Part shown: piece by piece, positions 48,501 through 59,993 of the stretch | Numbering within the stretch: position 1 is the stretch's first letter | How the letters are laid out: every line of letters starts with the position of its first letter | Origin: Crotalaria pallida | Taxonomy: Eukaryota > Streptophyta > Magnoliopsida > Fabales > Fabaceae | Length of the DNA: 64,000 nt | Reading direction: 5' to 3' | NCBI GenBank assembly: GCA_037953625.1 | Contig: CM075656.1 | Span: forward strand, 80,495,001 to 80,559,000 | Position numbers and translations under genes: made by a program | Notes under the pieces: generated by a model | Told to the model about the DNA's origin: nothing | Database searches by the model: none | What the model saw: only the letters and a program-made list of their open reading frames with translations

Positions 48501-51500
48501 TCTGCTAATTGAATCTAACCTCTTCACTTCACGGGCTGTGCTCTGATATGAATAAAATTAGGCTCACATAAGTTTTTACCCAATTAAATTTACATATAAA
48601 ATAGTGATTTCCACTACAAATATCTACGGGAAAACCATGAAGAAAAAAAAATAATTCTAGGTAAAAACACTTCCAGAATTCGTAGAAACATTGTTACACA
48701 AAAGTTTTGTTTTACCTTTTGGGTTTTCCTAACATGTGCTGGGCACCATTTAAAGAAGCCAAAATAAAAGGTTTTACATGAAAAAGTAAAGTTCTTTCAA
48801 ATATCAATGTATTGAATGCTTTTCTTTCAATTCAAACCTCCTATTATGATTTCCTTAACAAGTTAGCAAAACCATTTTTTTTGGTGTACCAAGGGTGTCT
48901 AACCAACAGCGGGAGACTAGTTCCTCTCAAGGCAGAGAGATCATCGAAAGGATAAGACATCTTTACAAAGAACATAAAGAAAAAGCTAAACAAGGAGATA
49001 GAGCTTAGCTATGCAACAAAACCTATCAATCCCTCTGGATGTCTTCCATAGAAACTCCACCAAAAAAAAAAAAAAAAAAATCACGGGAGTGACCATGTGC
49101 CAAACAAAATCTGAAGACAAGAAAGTGACACTAAAAATTCTACAGCTCCTTTCCAACCATATTTATGTGACAAAGCAACAAAAATAATTGCATGGCACAC
49201 ATGCTGGTTTATGCTCCAAGGCAATAAGACCAACTTGATTAATGTTAGTAACAGTGTGATACTAAATTTTAACCAAGCTGTCGATTTGAACTTATAATGT
49301 GCAATATAATCGATAGATAGTTTTGCTTCGCATGAAAACTGGCACTTTAGCTTAAGTAATTTTGGACATAATCAAATCAACACGTTTTAGGATACAATGC
49401 TTTGCTTTCATTGAATGCTTTCAAAAATAAGCGGAAATAAAAGCAAGAATACAATGTTTATACCTGATAGTATAGATATGCTCCATAAAACAATACCAAC
49501 AATGGCATTATTGCCCACAAGGACATTGTGCTGACCACCCCTATCAGGATGAATGTTGAAAAGAGTTGGGACACTTGACCTAGAAACATATTCACGAATG
49601 GGGCAACATTTCGATCAATGTCACCTAGATCCTTAGCGAACCTGTTGATGATCCTTCCAAGTGGATTTGTATGGAAAAAAACCATAGGAGCTCTTAATAT
49701 GGAGTGAAGCATGGCTTCATGCAACCTTTTGGCAGCGCGAAGACTTGATATGATTAACCAATACGAATTTGTTAAAGTGACCATAACCTGAAAGAGAACA
49801 TGATAAGGACAAATCCAAATTAATTTCTTCCATAGATAAAACTCTATAAAAATGCAAGCAATAACAGTAATATGGCGTCTCGCATAAGATGGATATCACT
49901 TATCAGGCATCGAAAAGAAAGGCGAGATGTAGAAGAAGATATGAAAATTTTCAGCAAAATGACTAACTACGACACAATACGATTTGATTTGCTAGAGTTA
50001 TACCTGACCAAATGATAGAGCTGCATATATCAGATTGTAGAAGCCAGGATTATAACCCACTGAAGCACTTTGATCAGTCCAGTGGCTTAACCATGTACTA
50101 CTGGACACTCGTAACACCTCTGTCAAGACATAGCACGCAAAGAGTACAAAAACCACCCAAAATCCTCCTAATGCATTCTTGTACCTACAATGACCATTCG
50201 ACAACAGGATTCAAAACCACTTAAATGAAAGCTCATCACACTTTGCATGACCATCAAATGATAGGAGAAAATGAAAGGCCAATGAGAAACAGGACCACCA
50301 TAAAAAAAAAAAAAAAGCACCAAATTTTATTACAGATGTTCAACATCGAGATTATACATTATAATGGTATTGCACTGTGGAGAATGAAACATTCCACAAT
50401 ATGAATATGTGTGCACGTGCATATGTGAGCACATTAGTGTATGTGAAAGGGAATTTTAGAAGACATCCAGTATGTTAGTACAGCAAATAGTTAAGCCACA
50501 ACATTTCAATTAATATTATACTAACTTATTTTAATCATTACCTTCTTAGAACATTCAAACTGACAACACCAGTTTCCCGTTCTTCCTGTTTAATAAGCAC
50601 AGATTTTCCTTGTTTTGGTTTACTTTCACTCTTTGCATGATCTGTAAGTGCTCCATTGGCCACTGTTTTTGAAGATGACTTCTGATCAGTGGTTTCAATA
50701 TCTACATTTTCTTCTTCATACTCCTCCATCTTTCCCGCATTTTCCATAAGCTTTTGGAACAATGGCCCCTGGTTAGAGAGCTCCTCAAATGTTCCCTCCT
50801 CTTTCACCGTACCTTCATGGACCAAAACAATTCTATCAACCTGTGATAGGAAATGCAGCTGATTTGTAACAAGAACTCGGGTCTTCCCTCTCAATTCTCC
50901 CTTGATGCATTTATCAAAAACCTGAGATGATATGTAGAGCATATCAGACAATGTTAAGACAATTCAACATTCATTAATAGCCCAAACTGGTGTCTAATCA
51001 CATGCTGTATTCAGTCACTAACTATGTCTTCCATCTTTTTGTCATTGACACATGCCAGCTATTGGCAGGTACCTTTTTTTTTTCTTTGATAAGCCGAAAA
51101 ATTCACTAGAATAAGTACAAGGGGTACTCTAACCCAACATCAAGTTACAAAAAGAAAGTATGTTTTTCTGTTTGCGTAAAGCAACAGAGTAAATAATTTA
51201 TTAAGTAATTCAAACAATTCAAAAAGATAACTATTGAATAGAACAAAAGAAATGGTAACAATGGGCCTTTGGCATAGCACCTACAAAGAAAGAGAAAGTG
51301 GCTTTCACGCTTTAGGTCAATAAAATAAGGAATTCTGCCACCATACACACAAAGATGAGAAGGCACTGTAAATCACAAAGTTTTGGTAAGACCACAGGGG
51401 CAGTACACAAGATTATGTAGCCTCCCCACAAGAGTTGTTTCCCAGGGATTTGAACTATATATCACAAAGGCAAATTTAATCATACATTACTAATGCCTTA

Positions 51501-54500
51501 TATGTACGTGAATGAATATAAAACATGAGCTGTACCCTGTTGAGACATACAGCACTCAAGTGTCCGAATCAAACAAATAAAACAAGACTTGCTGGTACAT
51601 ATTTAGCAGTCCTGACAAAAATACGTAGGATCCCCAAAATAATACCACAGACAGCATAAAGGCAAATTTATGCTGTACCCTGTTGAGACATACAGCACTC
51701 AAGCGTCCGAATCAAACAAATAAAACAAGACTTGCTGGTAAATATTTTGCAGTCCTGACAAAAATACGTAGGATCCCCAAAATAATACCACAGACAGCAT
51801 AAATTTTAATTTTGAGTTATAAATCTGAAGCAATAGAAATAATTGCAGGTCACCAAAGTGATGACATAGTACGAAGGTAACCTGTCTAGCAACATGCGCA
51901 TCCAAAGCACTTAGGGGGTCGTCAAAGATGTACACATCAGAATTGGAGTAGACAGCTCTAGCCATGGATACTCTCTGCTTTTGGCCACCGCTGATGTTTA
52001 CCCCTCTTTCACCAATTTCAGTAAGATCACCACCCTAGTCATTAAGCATGTAAGAGAAAGAAGGGAGCAAGGGCAACCAACTTATAAATTATAAAAGTAA
52101 ATGGCAAACCAATTATATCTAGTTAAATACTATAACTTGTGTATGTACTCACAGGTAGTAACTCAAGGTCGTGCTTCAGTTCAGTAACATCTATTGACCT
52201 TCCATATCTAATTGGGTCAAAGCCAGAACCAAATAAAACATTATCCCGTACCTGTAGATATAAAGTTTATCAGCCATCTGCCTTCGTATTAAACAAAAAT
52301 GAGAGTGGTCAAAAGAGCCTTATTGATCAAGAGAGTGGTTACTTGTAATGCATTCAAAGTAGAAGTTATCAGAGTCATTTATTAATTGGGTGTATCAGTA
52401 CATGTAAGAATAAAGGGTCAGCATTTTTGCATTCACCATTTTTGGAGCATGTTTGGTGAATTCTTGTTTACCTTCCTTCTTATTTTCTTTCTCAACCTGT
52501 TCTACGCTCTTCCAATGAACTATTCTAAATGTTAATCACTACACTGGATTTTTGAAACTATAATCAACTTACTGTTGCATTAAAAATCCACGAAACTTGG
52601 GGAACGTAAGCAACTGTCCCTCTCATGACAACAGCTGAATCTGCAACTGGAGGAAGTTCTCCAAGCATTGCAGATACCAGTGATGTCTTCCCTTCTCCTG
52701 TACTGCCAACAACGGCAACTAAGCTACCGACAGGTATATCCAAGTTTATGTTTGACAATGTGGCGCTCTCTGCCTGAAGAAAGAAATTAAATTGTCAGAG
52801 CTTCTATTTTCAGAAAATTCAAAAGCAAGATCTTTCGCAATTCCTGATATCATCAAACACTATAAAATTCCAATGACCATAAGATGTTTCTGGGAAGATA
52901 TAATATTAGTACAGCAGTAACCTACAATTAATTTCAATTCTACCTTAACAGGATAAAAGAAATGACAGAGCAAAGAGGTAAAACAGGATACAACAACAAC
53001 CACCACCCATTTGTCCCCCTAGGTGGGGTTTGCTACATGGATTAAACGACGCCATAAAGGTCTATCATAAATCACGTCCTTTGATAAAACAGGATACAAA
53101 TAAACAAAAATATTGTTTTCCTGCGTTAGGGCACCGGAGAACACATGTCTGTTATGCTAGGACACATATATATGTATCTATGCATAATAATAGGAAATAA
53201 TGAGGTAATGACAAAAAGACCATGGACCTTTGCATCCCAAGAAAAGTATCCATTCTTTATTGAGATGGCTGGTAACTCTGGCTCAAGAGGTGGATTTGGT
53301 AGAAGTATTCTCTCTTCTGCTAAGAGTAACTCCTCCAGACGCTTCAAAGATACGTTTGCATTAACAACCTTCAAAAATAAAAAAGAATTAGTCATATGAG
53401 AACTCTCGCTCTACATTGATGCAGCATTAGTTCTTCATTCGTTTAAGACAGAGATAAAACTAAACACCCTCCCCCTCTTTGACCATTATAACTCTGATTC
53501 TATTATTTATAAAAGAAGAAATTTTACTAAACAGAGAGAGGAAGGAAAGAGAGCGCAAGAACAGAGGATGAGGCATCCCAAAGCCAAATGAAAGAAACAA
53601 AATAAAAGTGCATGGGAGAATAACCTGAGTTATAATATTAGGAAGCATGAAGAGAGGAAATCGAAGCACAGCAAACAGAGAAAGAGATGTAAAAGCTCTT
53701 GCTGGTGTCAAGTCACCTCCAAGCAAGGTGAAGACTCCAAATGAAATCACAGTTACAACAACAGGGATGCTGTTTAGAATAAATCCATTACACTGCAAAA
53801 CAAATAAATAAATAAATAAATTAAATATAGGGCTCGAGTCAGGAAGCAATGCCACAGAAGAAACATCTACTGGTTTTCATAATCAACACTTGCCTTTTCC
53901 ATGCGCAATGCTTAGATTATAGATTGCAACTGTGGAAAACTCTCAATGAAGATGATAATTCAGCATTCTAATCTTACCATCAATTATTTATTTCTGGTTT
54001 GGGTGCAGGGGTCTCTCAGAAGTCAAATCTTTCATTGAGATGGTACTTTATTTAAAAAGGCGCTGAAAGGTAAAATCCTTCCCTTGGAAAATCAGGGTTG
54101 TTAAGTATTCTTTGTTTAGAAATCATCCATCTATCACCACATTTTTATTTTATCAACGTTGTTTGAATTATCTCATCAACTACATGATTGAGCAGCAAGT
54201 CAACTTCAGCTTCAGATGAGGGAAGGATCAAAAGTAGCTTCCTCGTTTTCCCTCTGCTATTTTCGACCTTAACTATTTAAATTTAACACAGTAACATAGG
54301 GTTTCAAGTCACTTTCACGGTGATGAATCTTCATTCAAATAGCTGTCCAGACTCTAGAATTTTAGATGTTATCTATTTACCAAACTTCAATTATGTTTTT
54401 CATTCACATTATTAACATAAAGTATTATTTTATTAGTATCATTTATAAGATATTTTGGAGGACAAGAAGCAAACCATTATTGCAGTCAGTGAACATAGTG

Positions 54501-57500
54501 TTTTTTTTTTTTTTTGAGACAGAAGAAGAAATTTTCCGAGAAAGGAAGTCGGTGAGGAGAGGATATAACTTAACGGTTAACGGCAACCATATTCATGTAG
54601 CAGATGCTTAGTTGTTTAAGATTGAAAGTTAGATAGGTCCACAGAAGTGCGACATGATGACCGTTGAATTCTAATGCGTGGACAAGAATATAATACAAAA
54701 ATGGGTTTGTTTGGAGAAAGCAAAATTAACATATTCAAGGGAGCAGAGATAAGTAAACAGTACACAAACAATTATCATAACATAAACAAACAAAGGAGCA
54801 TATCATGCCATACCGCTCCAAGTAATAATGCTTTCCGAAACCAAGATAATTCATCATCTCTGACATTCTGTACTTTAGACTGGAAACTACTCTCCCATGC
54901 ATAACATCTAGGCCATGTCAGCATAACCAACATTAGGGCTGTTAGAACTTAACGTTTTATTCAGGTAAAAGAAATATCATAATACAAAACACACAGTTAA
55001 CTAATCTTGGCCAAAAGACATACTTTACAGTGTCCATAGCAGCCAAAACTTCATTCATGAGACCAATTCTCTTGTCTGTACGTTGTAATCCTTCCTTAGA
55101 AAACTTCTGCATTCTACTGATGATAAATGTCTGCATCCACAGAACACATCATTGAAGTCAGAGAATTGAATTTATTCATGTGTGTTTTCAGTACGCTTCC
55201 ATGATGATGCCAAAAAGTCTGAGACCAAGGATATCATGCCACAAACACAGTTACTAATCTAGATTACAGGCTTATGAAAGACACTCATTTGGTACTTCCT
55301 AAAGTAAAGTATATCAGAAAACCTCACCACCTTAATGGGATGAGAGTATGAGACCAAAGAAAGGAATCAAATGAAAAGAGGCATGGAGAAAGGAAAGGAA
55401 ATAAATCTTATATGATGGGACTCGATAGCTTAATTTAGTTTTAGTTATGCTTCCTGAGAGTGGATATACTCATAAATCCAGAGCAGTGCAAGTGAAAGTA
55501 CTAATTCCAGTAAGCAGGTGAACTCCTGTACCTGTAATGGAAACATAAGAACCAGCATCAAAGCACCAAGGAGTGAGGCAACACCTAGTTGTTGGTAAAG
55601 TAGAACTAATGCAACAATAATGCGAAATGGAGCTGACCACAAAGTATGAAGTGACTGGCATATTTGCTGTTCGAGAGGGGAAAACAAATCAAGACATTAA
55701 TAGCCAGAAGGCAGTGTTAAAGCATCAACATATTATTCTAAAAATTTATAACAGAAGAATTTCTGGAAATTGTTTACAAGAGAAATTATTCAACTATTTA
55801 AGATTTCGAGCACCACAATAATCATCTTCCTACGTATATTCAACTTCCCAGAATATATCAATTTCTATTTTCATTAAAATGATGGCATAGAGTAAAAAAC
55901 AAGAAAATTTGGCCCTAAATCAAAAATTGGTTTTGTTAATGTGACGTGTTAAGGAATAAAAATAGCATTCGTTACTCATTTTAATAACTAAAAGAGACTA
56001 AATGGTTTTTGGAATTTCAAGATACTAAATGCCTGAACTTTTTCATTTAATAGTTTCTATATTTTATGCCTTAACTTGTGTCCCAAGGCCTAAGAGCACT
56101 ATTCATAACTAGCATAGGTCCCTTGTTAATAGCTTTCAGCATCAACTATTTGACATTGAACAGACATCAGAAATATAGAGAAAGCATGCCTGGAGTGCCT
56201 CAGCATCAGTAGTCATCAAGTTGGTTATTTTTCCAGATGCAAATTGCTTTTTAGCTTCATGAGTAAGCCTAAGGGATTTACGAAATACAGCAGCCACCTA
56301 CAAGGAAGAAATATAAATAGAACATAAAACTCAGCATGTTGAGTGAGACTGAGTGAGCATGAATATCAATATGAACAGGCACAGCAACTTCTGACACAAT
56401 GATAGGGGAAACAGAGGCCAAAAACATTGATTAACAGGCAAAACATGGAACTATATCTCCATATCTATGTTTCAAAAACACTACTCTTGGACCGTTGTGT
56501 AAGAACTTAAGTATTAAGGCGGATGGTAGCCTCACAAGATGGGTAAAAAAAAACTAAATATAAGAAATGTTAAGCGTGTGTAGCTTCAGCAAACAAGGCT
56601 TTCTTTTACAAGTATAATGGGATGTCACTTGAGGGATCATTGTTGGCCACTCAATAACTTAAGTCATTTAGTTATTCAAGAACAAACTTGAGAATTAAAG
56701 ATGTCATAGAGTATCTACATTATCAATAGGAAACATAGTGGAATCAATTAGTCATCTAACAAGCAATCTGAGGATTTTGAATTTGTTATGTTTCTTGATT
56801 TGTTTCTTTTAGGATAATAACCAGGTCTAACTGCACTCCAAACGCTAGCTCATGTGGGAGGAGTGTCTAAGTCAAATAAATGATTCTTTGTTCATATACT
56901 AAACCGATGTGGAACTTTAACACTTGACACGCCCCTCCACACCTAGGACTGGCTCTGGTTTGCAGGAAGACATCTGCAAGTGACCCAATATCTTGATTGG
57001 CTGTGATACTGTATTAGAATAGTTGTGCCTAACTTCTAGCTCATATGGGAAGATTGTCTAAGTCATTATAAATAGTTCTTTGCTCATATACTGAACAGAC
57101 TCTTTACTTAATTAGGTTATTAGTCTTATTGTTTGTGGGTTAGGGCTTGTGCTAGTACTTGACCTAACTATTAGTATAAAGAGGGGTATTATGTTAGCAT
57201 TTTGTATCAGGTACATCCTATCAATAATTTTTTCAGTTTATCATTGTTAGCTCTTTATCTCCTTTCCTTTTTCTAACCTAAAACCTACAACTCTTTAACA
57301 GATGTGAATAAATATATGTAAACAAAAAAGGGGAAAAAAAAAAAGAGAAAAAGAATTACCAGAGTTGATCGTAGCCGGTAACCAACACGCATGACATTCT
57401 GAAAATATTGACCTTCACATAACACCCCAAAGACCTACCAAACAGAAATTCAGAGAAGATCTTAATTAGTCTAATAGTCCAAAAGGTATATATTACTTAA

Positions 57501-59959
57501 CTGCAATTCCAAAAGCTGCCATGGATATTGGCATAATTTATTCAAAGGCCAAAAATGTCTTTAATGTTTATTGTCACTGTTAACATGCAGAAGCAATTAC
57601 CAGGGTACAAGATATGCAGTCAAATTTCAGAATATGAAAAAAAACAGTAATATCATCAAAAACAAAAATTAAGAATCCAATCATCGGGACTGCTGGATTA
57701 ACAAAGCATTTCAACCCAATCCATACATTAGCAAGAATTTAATTAGATTTTGTATCATACCACTCCGACAAATATTGAGAAGGCATAGATGTAGCCAATC
57801 CAGGCCGGATCACCATTTTGCATAGACTGCAGACAGTTTATAGGACATCAAGTGACATTATGAAAATTGTTGGAACATAATAATATAATAATAAGGTATT
57901 TTTGTTACAGAATAATATTGTCAGTATGTGTACAGAGCTGGTATTTTATTTTTTGTTAGTCTACTAAACTTGACCACTAAAACTCAGTAAAAGAGCTACT
58001 AACCTGTAGTAGCTGATTCAATATAAGTGGGCCCAAAAATTGGGAAATATCATTGCCAATCTACATGTTGTAAACAGGAGAAACATATCAAATAAAAGTT
58101 TTCGAAATATATCAAATAAAAGTTTTCGGCTCAACAATTTAAACATACAAAGGTACAGTTTCAAATCTTCAAATGCACAGTTCATTGCAGATTTCACTCT
58201 TGAAACACAACACGAGCTTTCTATTGAATGTCTGAACAATCATAGTCCTACAACTAGAAGCTTAGTCTAGATTTCAGTTAGCTCTAATACCGACTTAAGC
58301 TGATACTAGATCATTGTAGGGAAACATGGTAGAGAGGAGAGAAATGTGTCAATTCACAAATTGAGATTTTACTGAATGGTGAAAAGTGTGTACACCAAGC
58401 CAATATAACAGCCTCATACGATGATACCATCTAGTCAGATGCATAAATATTTTAAGCATCATTTGATGCAGCAGTAGATATAGAAGAAAATTGTCACCAA
58501 TTTAAAGTGATACCATTCTATAAATTTTTTTTGAATAATATTAAACTTTTCATGACCACTTTAAAACAAATTACATCAAAGGATAAGTATATGAATAAGA
58601 GGCCACCGTCTAGGAAAAGTTCCTCTTATACATAAATTCCAAAGAAATTATATCAAAGCTATCAATCTATCAAAAATTGCACCATCATCCCAATCAGGGC
58701 TATTAGGAAAGCAATATCAGTCTAAAAGCTAAGTCATGATGGTTCATACTAAAAACCATCCTAGGGTGAAGACTTTTCTGAAAAAAGATTCTAGAATTAA
58801 TCTCTTGCCAACTGTATTAAGCCACCGCAGTGTAAACATTCTTTAAATTATATTAACATGTTAATTTTCTACATATTAACTCTGCCTATACTCTGTTTTG
58901 CTGCAAGCACTACATAGAAGGTTCCCATGCCAGAAAAAGAGGAGGGTTGAGCTAGGCAATCGACACCAACATAAAACTTAGTCGAATCTTCATTACCTTG
59001 GAATGTTTTATTCTACATATTCTTGCCAGACCATCAGGCCATGTACAGTTTGCATGCAATAAACTTAAATAGGTCTAAATACTGTGTATCCGAAGATCCA
59101 AACAGAACATCAAGTACTAGGGGTCCGTTGAAATAATTATACTAAACTCTATCAAATTACTGTTTGCAACCTTATGACCAAGATCTGGATTATAAATCTA
59201 GTCTTTACATAGGCAAAAATTTGTAACAAAAATAAAGAAAACTATAAAAGCATGAAGTTCTCTCACAAATGGACCAAAATATCCTATCAAATTCCCGTCA
59301 GAGATGATGTTCACATATGACTGAAAAAAGTACATTACCTTGAAAAAGCCTCCAAACCAAAACCTACACAAAGCAAAACGAATTATAAATGAAATGAAAA
59401 AAAGATAATCACAAGTGAGAGACACTAAAAATGCAGTTTTATCTAACTAGATGGTAGAGGAATGCTACAATGATTTTCTGTTGATCAAGCTCCAACGAAT
59501 CACGTAGAATCAACCCACATCCCAATTTATACAAGATGCTAGAGGAATGCTACAATGATGTTTTATCAATCAAGCTCCAATCAATCACGTAGAATCAACT
59601 CCAAATAAACAACCCTTGATTTTAGGGTCACTATTCCCTTGATTCGTAAAAATTTCTTTTTTGCATTTTGAAATATTTCCAATTCTCTAACACTGCCCTC
59701 CACCCAACTACCTCAATTTATACTAGATTCTACTAGAGGGATATTACTAGCATTTTCTGTCAATCAATCTGTGGATCAAGATATGAGAACTTGAGTGGCA
59801 GTATTATATTATTATACTCTATTATGGTATGGAGCCCTACATCGAACTTGTGTCCCACGCCTTTCTACATTATCTCCATCTTTCTCCCACCTTGACAAAC
59901 TAATTTTTTTTAATCTAACTAGCAAGTATCCCTTGCATTGCATGGGTTTTTTCAAAATC

Positions 59960-59993
<34 letters not shown>

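Larger units (their letters stand above)
45808..50184 (-). other. ABCC exons 21-25: TMD2 and second nucleotide-binding domain (residues 906-1448)
   Basis: Exons 21-22 and the first half of exon 23 encode TMD2 (VLTEVLRVSSSTWLS, NPLGRIINRFAKDLGDID, GLSTIRAYKAYDRM). NBD2 follows: Walker A GRTGAGKSS at 1271-1279, Q-loop IIPQSPVLFSG, signature SVGQ at 1375-1378, Walker B ILVLDE at about 1394-1399 with the catalytic Glu, and H-loop IIAHRLNTI. All catalytic motifs are intact. Confidence 0.93.
50542..53368 (-). other. ABCC exons 16-20: first nucleotide-binding domain and linker (residues 581-905)
   Basis: Walker A is GSTGEGKTS at residues 650-658. The Q-loop region is VAYVPQVSW. The signature is ISGGQ at 741-745. 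Walker B is VYIFDDP at 761-767, with Asp where NBD2 has the catalytic Glu; this asymmetry is normal for ABCC proteins. Exon 20 ends in a Lys/Glu/Ser-rich linker (EEENVDIETTDQKSSSK) and then the conserved LIKQEERETGVVS before TMD2. Confidence 0.92.
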
